Shown: piece after piece, positions 56,501 through 64,000 of the stretch
How the letters are laid out: every line of letters begins with the position of its first letter
Numbering within the stretch: the stretch's first letter is position 1
From: Streptomyces sp. SJL17-4
GTDB lineage: Bacteria > Actinomycetota > Actinomycetes > Streptomycetales > Streptomycetaceae
Assembly: GCF_036826855.1 (NCBI RefSeq)
Contig: NZ_CP104578.1
Coordinates: 1,302,001-1,366,000 of the forward strand
DNA length: 64,000 nt
Reading direction: 5' to 3'
Position numbers and translations under genes: made by a program
The notes under the pieces: model-generated
Database searches by the model: none
Told to the model about the DNA's origin: nothing
What the model saw: only the letters and a program-made list of their open reading frames with translations

Positions 56501-56887
56501 CGCTCGGCGCAGCTCGCCGCCGCCTCCACGCGGGTCGACACCAGCTTCACGTTCCGTTCGAAGCAGGTCACGGCCACCACCGCACTGCCGGTGTCCACGG
56601 TCCGCTTCTCCGCCCCCGTCGACCTCACCTCGCGGGCCCCGGAGCACGCTCCGGTCCTCGTCCCGGTGACCGTGCAGGGCTCCGCGGCCGGGAAGAACCT
56701 CAAGTCCCTCGCGGTGTCGGTGAGTTACGACAACGGGAAGACCTGGGAGCGCGCGCAGGTCCGGAACGGTGCGATCTCCGTGAAGAGTCCGGCGAAGGGC
56801 AGCGGGATCTCGCTCTCCGCCGTGGTCACGGACAAGCAGGGCAACTCGTCGACGCTGACCCTCCACAACGCGTGGTACGGCAAGTGA
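53546..56887 (+). CDS. Large secreted S8 subtilisin-like protease
   Basis: The 1,113-residue precursor has a signal peptide (KRARAFTIAAATSVALVAG; cleavage near ATAAPD), an N-terminal prodomain, and an S8 domain with Asp225 (VLDTGVDKTHGD), His257 (GHGTHVAS) and Ser439 (GTSMATPHVAG). More than 600 C-terminal residues of beta-rich, Fn3-like domains follow, with the YRNLGTTDVTLDLS block typical of streptomycete extracellular S8 enzymes. The start is uncertain: GTG at 53546 lies 14 nt after GGGGGAG, and TTG at 53534 lies only 2 nt after it. A strong hairpin follows the gene. Confidence 0.9.
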   Translation: MKRARAFTIAAATSVALVAGMTGPATAAPDTPRPGGDQRIPLVTGDRVVVNAKGRMVGFEAARGREHIPVQVQRIKDSTLVVPSDARRLIAAGKLDQRLFDLDVLSDARLRESHRDGLKLIVQYEGGAGAARAEVRAAGDTQLRRTFPTLDADAIRTSPDDVAKVWDALTDRRSNGLRATASGIAKVWLDGVRAASLDRSVRQIGADKAWESGYDGTGVKIAVLDTGVDKTHGDLSSQVVGEKNFSASPDAVDRVGHGTHVASIAAGTGATSGGRFKGVAPGAEVISGKVLDDNGFGDDSAVLAGMEWAAAEGADVVNLSLGGPDSPGVDPLEAAVDRLSAEKGILFAIAAGNEGEGGASTVGSPGSADAALTVGAVDKDDRLAAFSSTGPRVGDGAVKPDVTAPGVAIAAAAAAGSEIDTRPGTPHPAPGYLQIDGTSMATPHVAGAAAILKQRHPDWKATELKGALTASAKGGAYTAFQQGSGRVQVDRALAQSVIADPVALNFGTARWPHADDRPLTRKVAYRNLGTTDVTLDLSVATLDPKGGPAPAGFFTLGADKVTVPAGGRAEVELTADTRIGDADGSYSGYVTATAAGQSVRTAAVAVREAESYDVTLRAVGRDGADAQNFHSTLVGIAGGAAGFGTRIDNEPGSHTVRVPKGTYTFDTAVYQDPSDYTKGTDWIAQPKLEISGDTTVTADARTTKPVELTVPGIDSVDYGGTYYELGGTDIGRVGSGWVLRSFAGFRTAHRGPAVTDGSLLQTWDARFLKDATSQYSVAFGGRTNRLSTGYTKHVKPNELATLKVGLGASAPGKSAFVSPFAHIPGAPEGNGFSDPQPAPGTRTFYVSTADGVEWLTKFDQAGEPDQWGQPAFEGGWAMARPQRYEAGRTYREKFNTGVFGPLLGGSAGVFRTAPDPATGEQQIVGSLPLFADGKGHAGFSPYTSATSTLYRDGVKVAENDDPLTGSQPFTVDGSDAEYRLVTSVERSAQLAAASTRVDTSFTFRSKQVTATTALPVSTVRFSAPVDLTSRAPEHAPVLVPVTVQGSAAGKNLKSLAVSVSYDNGKTWERAQVRNGAISVKSPAKGSGISLSAVVTDKQGNSSTLTLHNAWYGK

Positions 56888-56952
56888 TGCCGCCCCGCTG
56901 ACCGTTCGACCGCGTGACACGGCCCCACGGGCCTACCGTTCACGCCCGTCGC

Positions 56953-56980
56953 GGCGTCACCACCCTCAGGTGGTGGCGCC
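56953..56980. terminator. Hairpin terminator after the large subtilisin
   Basis: GGCGTCACCACC (56953-56964) pairs with GGTGGTGGCGCC (56969-56980) around CTCA, with a single T-G wobble. Confidence 0.8.
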
Positions 56981-57100
56981 GTTCGGGTACGTCGATCCTG
57001 CCGGTCCTGATTCCCGTCGCGGTCGAGGCGGCGAGGTTGCTGCCGCACTCCGTGACATGAAGCAGCAGCGTCAGCGCGGGCGACCTGATATGAGTGGATC

Positions 57101-57574
57101 ATGAATGCAGAAACTCTTGATCCGATGGAGCGGCTGCTCGCGGAGCGGGCTTGTGAGCGGCTGGTCGTCGAGTTCGTCCACCGGCTCGACCTCGGGGAAC
57201 CGGGCTCTGTGGCGGACCTCTTCACGCAGGACGGCATCTGGGAATGGCCCGCCGGTGACCGCCGCATCGCGGGTCACGACGCCCTGCGCGTCTACTTCGA
57301 CAACCGGCCCGCAGACCGGCTCTCACGCCGTATGTGCACCAACATCCTGGTCACCGTGACCTCTGCGGACACAGCCGCCGCCACCACCTACTTCACCACG
57401 TACCGGGTCGACGGCTACAGCAAGGGCCTCGTACCGCCGCGGCCCCCGGTTCAGGTGGGGCACTACGAAGACACGTTCCGCAAGGTGGACGACACCTGGC
57501 TGCTCACCACGCGGACTCTCTTCCTCTCCTTCGCCGGCCCCACGGAACGCCTCGCCGGACCCGGCCAGTCATGA
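57101..57574 (+). CDS. NTF2-like (SnoaL-type) protein
   Basis: A 157-residue protein with the cone-shaped alpha+beta fold pattern: RLLAERACERLVVEFVHRLD, VADLFTQDGIWEWPAGDRRI and GHYEDTFRKVDDTWLLTTR, as in SnoaL_4/limonene-epoxide-hydrolase-like proteins. Members are often small isomerases or dehydratases, or only ligand-binding. The catalytic residues cannot be assigned. The ATG at 57101 is the only reasonable start; no strong ribosome-binding site is seen. It is monocistronic. Confidence 0.8.
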   Translation: MNAETLDPMERLLAERACERLVVEFVHRLDLGEPGSVADLFTQDGIWEWPAGDRRIAGHDALRVYFDNRPADRLSRRMCTNILVTVTSADTAAATTYFTTYRVDGYSKGLVPPRPPVQVGHYEDTFRKVDDTWLLTTRTLFLSFAGPTERLAGPGQS

Positions 57575-57735
57575 CAACGGCTCCCAGCCGCCCGGCAGCG
57601 AGTCCGGTAGCCGGAGAGCGGCCGGCACGCAGGTGCCGTGCGTCCAGGCCGTGGCCGGCGTACCCCTTCCGGGGGTCGGGGCAGGGCGTGGGTAGCATCC
57701 GGGGCAGATCGTGCGGGAGAGGGTAGGGGCGACTG

Positions 57736-58527
57736 ATGTGTACGACGGAGCGCCATGGCCGTGGCGGAGAGCCGGGAGTCGTCGGCTCCGCACGCCTCCG
57801 TCTCGATGCCGCGCTGGACGGCCTGGCCGTCACCTTCCGCGGGATGACCGCTCACCCCGACGAGTCCAACTGCACGTGTCACTGGGGCAGCGCGGAAGAC
57901 CTCGCGCGGCTGAAGGTGGCGGACGTGGAGCTGGACCCTGATCTCCTACGGCGCACCTGGCAGGCCACCGACTGGACGGACAAGGCGTCCGTGCTGCGCC
58001 GGATCCTGCCGCAGTTCGCCTCGGTCCTCGTCAGCGGCCTCGTCACATCCCTCTACGACATGGAACGGGCCGGGCTCGCGTTCGCCCTCGGCAACTGGCG
58101 CGAGTGGCCTGCCGAACAGGCCGCCGCAGTCGAGGAGTTCCTGCGGGCCTGGTGGGCGTACACGCTCACCGAGCCGGATCCCCCCGTGCCGGCGCATGAC
58201 CTCCTTGTCCTGATCGCCGAGGCCTCGGGCACGCTCAGCCCGTGGCTCGACGCCTGGGAAGCGCTGAGTGGTCCCGTCGCGGACGGACACCTCACCGCGG
58301 CGGCGGACCGCTGGGAGTACGACCTGCTCGGTGACCAACTCCCCTGGAACGCCTGGGAGGACGAGGAAGGGATGCGCGCCGCGCTGACTGTCTGGCTTGT
58401 CCGCCACGCGCCCGCCCGTCTCCGTGCCCATGGCGCGCCGGAGGACCTCCTCCACCGGATACGGCTCCTCGGCGTCACCGGACCCGACCGCTGGGATGAC
58501 CCGCACTGGCCCGGCCACCGCTACTGA
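57736..58527 (+). CDS. Streptomycete hypothetical protein
   Basis: This 263-residue soluble protein is rich in Trp, Leu and Glu. It has SNCTCHWGSAEDLARLKVA with a Cys-Thr-Cys-His cluster, LVTSLYDMERAGLAFALGNW, and WEYDLLGDQLPWNAWEDEEG. I recognise no function. The ATG at 57736 with GGTAGGGG upstream is adopted, but homologues could begin at an ATG in frame near 57844 (MTAHPDESN). A hairpin terminator follows. Confidence 0.65.
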   Translation: MCTTERHGRGGEPGVVGSARLRLDAALDGLAVTFRGMTAHPDESNCTCHWGSAEDLARLKVADVELDPDLLRRTWQATDWTDKASVLRRILPQFASVLVSGLVTSLYDMERAGLAFALGNWREWPAEQAAAVEEFLRAWWAYTLTEPDPPVPAHDLLVLIAEASGTLSPWLDAWEALSGPVADGHLTAAADRWEYDLLGDQLPWNAWEDEEGMRAALTVWLVRHAPARLRAHGAPEDLLHRIRLLGVTGPDRWDDPHWPGHRY

Positions 58528-58532
58528 TCACA

Positions 58533-58556
58533 CCCCCCGGGCGCAGGCCCGGAGGG
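58533..58556. terminator. Hairpin terminator between convergent genes
   Basis: CCGGGC-GCAG-GCCCGG, with outer C/G pairs, follows the hypothetical gene and faces the end of the aidB-like gene. Confidence 0.6.
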
Positions 58557-58608
58557 CGTGGTTCGACGGAAGGCGTCGACGTCCCGGCCTTACCGCAGCG
58601 TGTTCCGT

Positions 58609-60249
58609 TCAGGCCGGCAGTCGGTCGAGCAGTCCCGTGAAGTCCGTGTCCGGGGGCAGGGTGCCGAAGGCGAGGCCGCGGTCGCCGGCGAGGCGGGAGG
58701 CGCAGAACGCGTCGGCGACGGGGGCCGGGGCGTGGCGGACCAGGAGGGAGCCCTGGAGGACGAGGGCCGCGCGCTCGATGACGCGTCGGGCGCGCAGGGG
58801 CGCGTCCTCGGTGAGGACGAGTTCGCCCTGGAGTTCACGCCAGGCGGCGTCGAGCCGCGCGTCGCCGCCGGCCGCCTCCTCGATCTCCGCGCGGAAGGCT
58901 TCCAGGGAGGCGGGTTCACGTGCCAACGCACGGAGCATGTCGAGGGCGTTGACGTTGCCCGAGCCCTCCCAGATGCCGTTGAGGGGGGCCTCTCGGTACA
59001 GGCGCGGCATGCCCGATGCCTCGTCGTAGCCGTTGCCTCCCAGGCATTCCAGCGCTTCGGCGACGGCGACGGGCTGCCGCTTGCAGACCCAGTACTTGCC
59101 GACGGCGGTGGCCAGGCGCAGGAAGGACCGCTCGGCGTCGTCGCCGCGCTGGGCCCGGTCGGCCGCGCCGGCCAGGCGCAGGGCCAGGGTGGTGGCCGCC
59201 TCCGACTCCAGGCTCAGGTCGGCCAGGACGTTGCGCATCAACGGCTGGTCGATGAGCTTGGCGCCGAACACCGAGCGGTGGCGGGCGTGATGGGCGGCCT
59301 GGGCGAGGGCGGCGCGGGTGCCGGCGGCGGAGCCGAGGACGCAGTCGAGGCGCGTCATGGTCACCATGTCGATGATGGTGCGGACGCCCTTGCCCTCGGC
59401 GCCGACGAGCCAGGCCACCGTGTCGTCGAACTCCGGCTCGCTGCTCGCGTTGGCGCGGTTTCCGAGCTTGTCCTTGAGGCGCTGGATGCGGAAGGTGTTG
59501 CGGCCGCCGTCCGGGAGGACGCGCGGGACGAGGAAGCAGGACAGACCGCCGGGCGCCTGGGCGAGAACGAGGAAGAGGTCGTTCATCGGGGCGCTGGTGA
59601 ACCACTTGTGGCCACGCAACCGCCAGCTTCCGTCGGGCTGTTCGACGGCGGTGGTGGTGTTGGCGCGGACGTCGGTGCCGCCCTGCTTCTCGGTCATCCC
59701 CATCCCGGCGAGCAGGCCGCGCTTGCCGACCGGGGTGCGCAGCCCGGGGTCGTAGACGCGGCTGGTCAGCAGGGGCTCGTACGTCTTGGCCAGCTCGGGG
59801 GCGTGGCGGAGGGCGGGGACGACGGCGTAGGTCATGGAGACGGGGCAGAGGTGGCCCGGCTCCAGCGTCGTGGCCAGCATGAAGCTCGCGGCGCGTGCCA
59901 CATGGGCGCCCGGGCGCTCGTCGGCCCAGGCGGCACCGGCGAGGCCCTCGCCGACCGACAGGTCCATCAGGGAGTGGTAGGCGGGGTGGAAGTCGACCTC
60001 GTCGATCCGGTTGCCGTAGCGGTCGTGGGTGCGCAGCTCAGGCTCGTGGCGGTTGGCCTGGTCCGCCCAGCACTGGGCCTCCTCGGAGCCGACCAGGCGG
60101 CCCAGCCGGTGGAGGTCGTCGAGGTGCCACGCGGCGCCTTCCCGTCGTACGCCGTCCAGGAGGACCGGGTCGGCGGCCACGTCGTGACCGGTCAAGGGCG
60201 GTGCCTGGTTGGTCACTTGGTGCGTCGTCGCGGTGGGGTGGCTGGGCAT
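58609..60249 (-). CDS. aidB: AidB-like acyl-CoA dehydrogenase (DNA alkylation response)
   Basis: A 546-residue flavoprotein closely resembling AidB over its full length: VRREGAAWHLDDLHRLG, FMLATTLEPGHLCPVSMTYA, GMGMTEKQGGTDVRANTT (substrate/FAD loop), LKDKLGNRANASSEPEF, and LYREAPLNGIWEGSGNVNAL. AidB binds DNA and is induced by alkylating agents in Escherichia coli, and may inactivate such chemicals. The C-terminal DNA-binding region is present but differs. The ATG at 60249 has GGAG upstream. It follows a TetR gene by 26 bp, so the two are one operon. Confidence 0.88.
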   Translation of the reverse strand: MPSHPTATTHQVTNQAPPLTGHDVAADPVLLDGVRREGAAWHLDDLHRLGRLVGSEEAQCWADQANRHEPELRTHDRYGNRIDEVDFHPAYHSLMDLSVGEGLAGAAWADERPGAHVARAASFMLATTLEPGHLCPVSMTYAVVPALRHAPELAKTYEPLLTSRVYDPGLRTPVGKRGLLAGMGMTEKQGGTDVRANTTTAVEQPDGSWRLRGHKWFTSAPMNDLFLVLAQAPGGLSCFLVPRVLPDGGRNTFRIQRLKDKLGNRANASSEPEFDDTVAWLVGAEGKGVRTIIDMVTMTRLDCVLGSAAGTRAALAQAAHHARHRSVFGAKLIDQPLMRNVLADLSLESEAATTLALRLAGAADRAQRGDDAERSFLRLATAVGKYWVCKRQPVAVAEALECLGGNGYDEASGMPRLYREAPLNGIWEGSGNVNALDMLRALAREPASLEAFRAEIEEAAGGDARLDAAWRELQGELVLTEDAPLRARRVIERAALVLQGSLLVRHAPAPVADAFCASRLAGDRGLAFGTLPPDTDFTGLLDRLPA

Positions 60250-60275
60250 GGGATCTCCAGGGGAGCGGGTGAAGG

Positions 60276-60884
60276 TCAGACGGTCGGGGCTCCGGCGCAG
60301 CGCAGTGCGGCGGCGGTGAGGTCGGCGAGGAGTTGCTCGGTGGCGCCCTCGCCGGGGCCGCCGAGCGGGTCCACGAGGGCTTCGCCGATCGCTCCGGTGA
60401 GCACGGCGGCGGTGATCTCCGCGTTCTGCGGGGGCAGTTGGCCGGTCGCCATGCCCTCCCGCACGACCTCGGCGTACAGGGCGCGGTAGCGGCGCCGGAA
60501 GTCGAGGCGCTCGGCGCCGACCGCGGGTTCGGCGGGGGCGGCGAGCAGGGCGTAGGCGAGGCCGCGGTTCTGCAGGGCGCGGCGGGCGAAGACGTCGACG
60601 GCCCGGGTCAGGCGGTCGACGGGGTCGCCCGGGCCGTGCAGCACCTCGCCCAGCACTTCCACCTCGCGTCCGGCGGCGCGCCGGAAGACCTCGACGGCGA
60701 GCGCCGCCTTGGACGGGAAGTGCTGGTAGACCGAACCTGCCGCGATGCCCGCCGAGGCGGCGACGGCGGTCACGGACGCCTGCGACCAGCCCACTTCCGC
60801 GACGACCGAGGTGGCGCAGACGACGAGGTGCTCGCGGGCGGCTTCGAGTCGACTGATTTCCGCTGGGGTCTTGCGGTAGGCCAT
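60276..60884 (-). CDS. TetR-family transcriptional regulator
   Basis: This 202-residue regulator has its HTH in VGWSQASVTAVAASAGIAAG and SVYQHFPSKAALAVEVFRRA, and a C-terminal dimer/ligand domain with YRALYAEVVREGMATGQLP. The ATG at 60884 starts MAYRKTPAEI; there is no clear ribosome-binding site, so translation may be from a near-leaderless mRNA. The operator TGAACCACCATTCA lies 9 bp upstream. It forms an operon with the AidB-like gene and probably represses it. Confidence 0.9.
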   Translation of the reverse strand: MAYRKTPAEISRLEAAREHLVVCATSVVAEVGWSQASVTAVAASAGIAAGSVYQHFPSKAALAVEVFRRAAGREVEVLGEVLHGPGDPVDRLTRAVDVFARRALQNRGLAYALLAAPAEPAVGAERLDFRRRYRALYAEVVREGMATGQLPPQNAEITAAVLTGAIGEALVDPLGGPGEGATEQLLADLTAAALRCAGAPTV

Positions 60885-60892
60885 GAAAGAAG

Positions 60893-60906
60893 TGAACCAC
60901 CATTCA
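60893..60906. promoter_or_regulatory. Probable TetR operator before the tetR-aidB operon
   Basis: TGAA-CCACCA-TTCA is an inverted repeat directly upstream of the start codon and in the likely promoter. Confidence 0.5.
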
Positions 60907-60964
60907 GAGTTTCCCGCCATGGCCGGTCCCGGTACGCCTCAGCACCCTGCTGACAGCGCGGAGG

Positions 60965-61360
60965 TCAGGCCTCGCGTACGCACGCACCGCCGGGCACGGT
61001 CACGCGGTCGACCGGTACGTGGCGAGGACATGGGTGGCGCGCCTGCACCTCGTCACGCTTCGCCTCCGGTCCCATGACGATCACCAGGTGGTAGCGGCCC
61101 TCGACGAGAAGGGCCGCGTTGCGGACGAACACATCGCGCCCCTGGTCGTCGATCCAGGTGAAGCTGCCGGTGGCGAAGCTCTCCCTGCCGATTTCCACCA
61201 GCCTGATCCCGGTGGCAGTGGCCCAGGTCGAGTCGCGGAACGGTGCGAGCTCCGGTTCGTGGTCCTTCTGGTACGTGAGTGGCGCGGCGGAGAAGCGGAA
61301 GTGAGCATCATGACAAAGCCAGGCACCTGACGCAGCTGCCGGAGGCCTCTCCCCACGGCT
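60965..61360 (-). pseudogene. C-terminal remnant of a secreted or sensor protein
   Basis: An open frame of about 130 codons ends at 60965 but has no ATG or GTG before residue 58; a stop closes it at 61370. The sequence is clearly protein-like: LCHDAHFRFSAAPLTYQKDH, APFRDSTWATATGIRLVE, and EGRYHLVIVMGPEAKRDEV. It resembles the extracellular C-terminal part of streptomycete serine/threonine kinases or related sensors. A short GTG-started form (61198) would give 77 residues. The end past RDEV looks degraded. It is probably the tail of a deleted gene. Confidence 0.5.
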
Positions 61361-62366
61361 ACTGGAAGCTCAGTCGATGGGGGTGGAAGGCGTCTGTGGG
61401 GCAGGTGTGGACACGCAGGTAGCCGCGCCCCAGGTACACGCCCGTGGGGGTGATGACGTGCCGGTACAGATCGGGGCGGCGGTCTTCCAGGGGAGCCCAG
61501 CTCTCCGAGGCGGGGTCCCACTCGACGTAGTGGGCGGTGAGGAGCGGGGGCATGGATGTGCCGCACACGGTGCAGTCGACGGGGCGCGGGTCCGTGAGGT
61601 GCCAGGTGGCGAAGCCGCCGACCTTCCAGCCCGGGGCGAGTGACAGGTCGCTGGAGTACTCGGTGGGGAAGTCCGCTTCCGCTTCCTGCTCGTCCTCTTC
61701 GAGGAGCTCCTCCTCCCACGTCGCGATGGCTTCCTGCAGATCCTCGGGGAGCAGGCCGAGGTATTCGTGTTCGGTGATCTGCTCGGGGTGGAGGTCACAG
61801 GGCTGGGGAACGCACTCGGGTGAGCCGACGACGAGCGGCTCGGGCTGTTCGCCGAGTACGGCACCGATGTCCTGGCTGCGGCGCCACTTCAGTTCGACGG
61901 CCACGCTCGCGTCGGGGCCGTGCGCCTCGAACGGGCACCAGAAGACCTGGAGGAGGTCGTACCCCGGGGGTCCGGTGAGGTCGGGGATGTCCCGTGCCCA
62001 CAGCTGCGCGACGGCCAGCATCGGGATGGGGTCCGCGTCGCCGATGCCGGGGTCGTGCAGCCCGTCCCGGAGGGTGGCGAGCTGAGCGATCTCCTCCTCG
62101 GTCTTCTTCCGCCCCTCCGCAGCCGCGTGGACACGGCGTGCGAGTCGGACGTCGGCCAGCAAGTGACCGGTTCCCTTGGGGTGGACAGCGGTGCACACCG
62201 GCCAGGGCTCGTCGTCGGGCCACAGCATGGGGCCTGCGACGGAGCTGTCCTGCGCCTTCGGGTCACCGGGACGCGGGTGAAGTCGCGTCGCTGTCCGCCG
62301 GAACTCGGCAAGGCCGGGAAAGAGCTCCTCCACGTCAGCGGGACGCGGGGGTGTGGTGCGGGGCAT
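61359..62366 (-). CDS. Hypothetical protein, YwqG/DUF1963-like; candidate RHS immunity
   Basis: This 335-residue soluble protein contains VAGPMLWPDDEPWPVC, MLAVAQLWARDIPDL and a CxxC (DCTVCGTSMPPL). It lacks a signal peptide and has an acidic Glu-rich segment (about 212-226). The first part resembles YwqG/DUF1963 proteins, which often lie near polymorphic toxins. It starts 30 bp after the RHS toxin gene on the same strand, with GGAG before the ATG at 62366, the expected place for an immunity gene. It may neutralise the RHS nuclease tail; this is inference. Confidence 0.6.
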   Translation of the reverse strand: MPRTTPPRPADVEELFPGLAEFRRTATRLHPRPGDPKAQDSSVAGPMLWPDDEPWPVCTAVHPKGTGHLLADVRLARRVHAAAEGRKKTEEEIAQLATLRDGLHDPGIGDADPIPMLAVAQLWARDIPDLTGPPGYDLLQVFWCPFEAHGPDASVAVELKWRRSQDIGAVLGEQPEPLVVGSPECVPQPCDLHPEQITEHEYLGLLPEDLQEAIATWEEELLEEDEQEAEADFPTEYSSDLSLAPGWKVGGFATWHLTDPRPVDCTVCGTSMPPLLTAHYVEWDPASESWAPLEDRRPDLYRHVITPTGVYLGRGYLRVHTCPTDAFHPHRLSFQ

Positions 62367-62396
62367 ACGTTTCTCCGGAACGAATCGTCGTGAGCA

Positions 62397-64000
62397 CTAG
62401 ACGCCGGTTCTGACGTACCCGGCGGGGTTCTCAAGAATGTAGGTGAAGGTGAAACCCTTGTTGCCGTACGCCGTGAAGTGGATTTCGTGCGGGATCGGGT
62501 TGTTGCCCGCGTACTTGGGGACGACGTTGTACTGGACGACCTCGTCGTTGTTCTTCACCTGGTTGTAGATCACCGCCTCGACCGACACACGCTGTTCGGG
62601 CGTGTTCGTAGGTGTCTGCGTCTCGGTCACCAGGTTCTGCCAGGCGAACTTCCCCTTTCCGTGGCCGCCGAGGCGGTTGGCGTAGAGGTGGCCACGGGCT
62701 TCGTTGAAGTCGTTGCCGTTGCCGCGCCAGCCGGGGGTCCGCACGGAGCCGGCCTCGGTTCCCTTGTCGAGCATCTCGGGCCGAATGGAGGCGTACACGC
62801 CTGTGGGGCGCCCCAGGTGGTCCAGTCGCCCGTAGCGGACGCTGCCGCCGAACCCGCTCGTCGAGTCGCCCCAGTCGTAGGCGTCGAAGCTGCAGCGCTT
62901 GGGGGCGAGGCCCAGCGGGTCGGTGGACGCCCAGGGGTTGGCGACGTAGGTGGCCGGGTTGGGCGCGGGCGCGAGGCCGAGGGGGTCGAGGGTGGTGTAG
63001 CGGGCGGTGTCGGGGTCGTAGTGGCGGTGGAAGTTGTAGTGGAGGCCCGTTTCGGGGTCGGCGTACTGTCCGGGAAAGCGGAGCGGGGTGTAGGCGGTGG
63101 CGTCGCGGTTCCACCCTGTGGTCCCCCAGGTGGTCGACCGGCTGCGCCAGGCCGTTTCGCCGGTGGTGGAGACGAGCTCGGTGGGCGTGCCTGCGAGGTC
63201 GGTGACGATGGCGAAGAAGCGCGCGTCGGTCTCGGCCTCGTCGAGGAGTCTGCGTTCGTACTGGACGAGCGGGCGATGTCCATCGTATTCCCAGGTCAGA
63301 ACGGTGGCGGTGGCCTCGTCGACCTGTTCGGCCAGGACCGTTCCGTCCCAGGTGTAGCGGATGGTCTGCACCGTGGTTCGCCCGTCGTCCGCCATACGGT
63401 GCTTGGCGGTGCGGCGCCCGAGAGGGTCGTAGGCATAGGTCCACAGGGTGCCGTCGGGGGTGGTGCAGGAGGTCAGGCGGTCCCGTGCGTCGTAGGTGTA
63501 GCGCCAGAGGTCGGGCTTGCGCGAGGGACGGGTGCGGCGGCGTTCGACGACCCGGCCCGCCGCGTCGTGCGTGTAGTGGAGGGCCCCGGCTGTGAGGAGG
63601 CGCGTGCCGACGTAGGTTCGCGGGCCGCGGGCCTCGCCACGCCCGGCCCGGGTGGGCCACTGGGCCGCGTCCTGATTGCCTGCTCGGTCGTAGGCGTACT
63701 GCTCCGTCCAGTGGTCGTCGGCGACGGCGAGGGGTCGGCCCATCGGGTCGAGGGTGATCTGCTTGACGCGTCGGTCGGTGCCTGCGGTCTGTTCGCCGAT
63801 GGTGACGGGGAAGCCGTCGGCACGATAGGAGTAGTCGCGCGTGACAAGGGGCGAGGGGGCCGTTCCGGCCGCGAGGCTCTGGGTCGTCGGCCTGCCGGCG
63901 TCGTCCCAGGTGGTCGTCAGGCCAACCGGAGTGGCGGGATCGCCCCAGACGCGGGAGACCTCGCGGCCGAGGAGGTCGTGCCCGAAGGTGAGGGCGTGCC
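62397..64000 (-). CDS. RHS-repeat polymorphic toxin, C-terminal part with nuclease tail (cut by window edge)
   Basis: The visible C-terminal 534 residues hold RHS/YD repeats (YDRAGNQ, RYTYDARDRL, YAYDPLGRR) and the RHS core LRFPGQYADPETGLHYNFHR ... YTTLDPLGLAP, ending in NPWASTDPLGL. After that the sequence changes into a tail of about 170 residues with FNEARGHLYANRLGGHG and NLVTETQTPTN, a DNA/RNA non-specific endonuclease-type toxin. The N-terminal secretion part lies outside the window. The shell made by RHS repeats encloses the tail, which is freed by self-cleavage near the core end. The adjacent gene downstream is the likely immunity protein. Confidence 0.88.
   Translation of the reverse strand, partial: HALTFGHDLLGREVSRVWGDPATPVGLTTTWDDAGRPTTQSLAAGTAPSPLVTRDYSYRADGFPVTIGEQTAGTDRRVKQITLDPMGRPLAVADDHWTEQYAYDRAGNQDAAQWPTRAGRGEARGPRTYVGTRLLTAGALHYTHDAAGRVVERRRTRPSRKPDLWRYTYDARDRLTSCTTPDGTLWTYAYDPLGRRTAKHRMADDGRTTVQTIRYTWDGTVLAEQVDEATATVLTWEYDGHRPLVQYERRLLDEAETDARFFAIVTDLAGTPTELVSTTGETAWRSRSTTWGTTGWNRDATAYTPLRFPGQYADPETGLHYNFHRHYDPDTARYTTLDPLGLAPAPNPATYVANPWASTDPLGLAPKRCSFDAYDWGDSTSGFGGSVRYGRLDHLGRPTGVYASIRPEMLDKGTEAGSVRTPGWRGNGNDFNEARGHLYANRLGGHGKGKFAWQNLVTETQTPTNTPEQRVSVEAVIYNQVKNNDEVVQYNVVPKYAGNNPIPHEIHFTAYGNKGFTFTYILENPAGYVRTGV

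Overview
The window looks like a piece of a Streptomyces chromosome. Base composition is very GC-rich with G/C in nearly all third codon positions. GTG and TTG starts are common, ATGA/GTGA overlaps couple genes, and many products are families typical of streptomycetes: large ATP-binding LuxR regulators, secreted S8 and M36 proteases, GH64 glucanase, encapsulin with DyP peroxidase, DUF5954, and an RHS toxin. No rRNA, tRNA, CRISPR array, insertion sequence, phage gene or integrase was seen. About 50 protein genes were identified. The first (TetR) and last (RHS) are cut by the window edges.

Layout. 0-5.1 kb: a divergent TetR/PAP2-DMT pair with a clear operator, then a coupled SPFH/NAD-kinase-like pair behind twin palindromes, and trmO. 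5.2-13.3 kb: DUF5954, a GNAT enzyme, a secreted subtilisin with a P-domain, and a 978-residue LuxR-type ATPase. 13.2-21.8 kb: the most striking region. It holds a caspase-fold peptidase, a divergent NucA-type nuclease, a 1,817-residue double-NTPase/repeat/effector-associated/trypsin fusion, and a second trypsin-like protease. None has an evident signal peptide, which suggests an intracellular conflict (defence or cell-death) system. 21.8-28.6 kb: a maltokinase-cap-like protein, a secreted serine hydrolase, a GreA-like factor, and a four-gene operon reading DyP peroxidase, encapsulin shell, DUF1345 membrane protein, FAD oxidoreductase, preceded by five 16-bp repeats. 28.8-38.4 kb: a YdeP-type molybdoenzyme with fdhD, a ClpC-like unfoldase that seems to lack the ClpP-docking loop, a membrane transport permease and recQ. 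38.6-43.6 kb: small stress and housekeeping genes (EF-hand, AhpD-like, pirin, GNAT, VOC, ArsR-SRPBCC). 43.6-57 kb: mostly secreted or envelope proteins (lipoprotein coupled to an M36 protease, GH64 glucanase, a degenerate serine hydrolase, a 1,113-residue subtilisin), a methyltransferase coupled to a 39-codon ORF, and an Rrf2/NAD(P)-binding pair with twin operators. 57-64 kb: NTF2-like and hypothetical proteins, a TetR-aidB operon, a gene remnant, and an RHS toxin tail followed by a likely immunity gene.

How the genes fit together. Most units are small self-contained operons with their own local regulator (TetR-PAP2, ArsR-SRPBCC, Rrf2-SDR, TetR-aidB). The caspase/nuclease/STAND/trypsin block and the RHS-immunity pair are the accessory conflict loci. 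DyP carries the C-terminal cargo peptide that should load it into the encapsulin made by the next gene. fdhD sits directly after the molybdoenzyme whose cofactor it could mature. Start codons were chosen from ribosome-binding sites and family length, and uncertain ones are marked in the entries.
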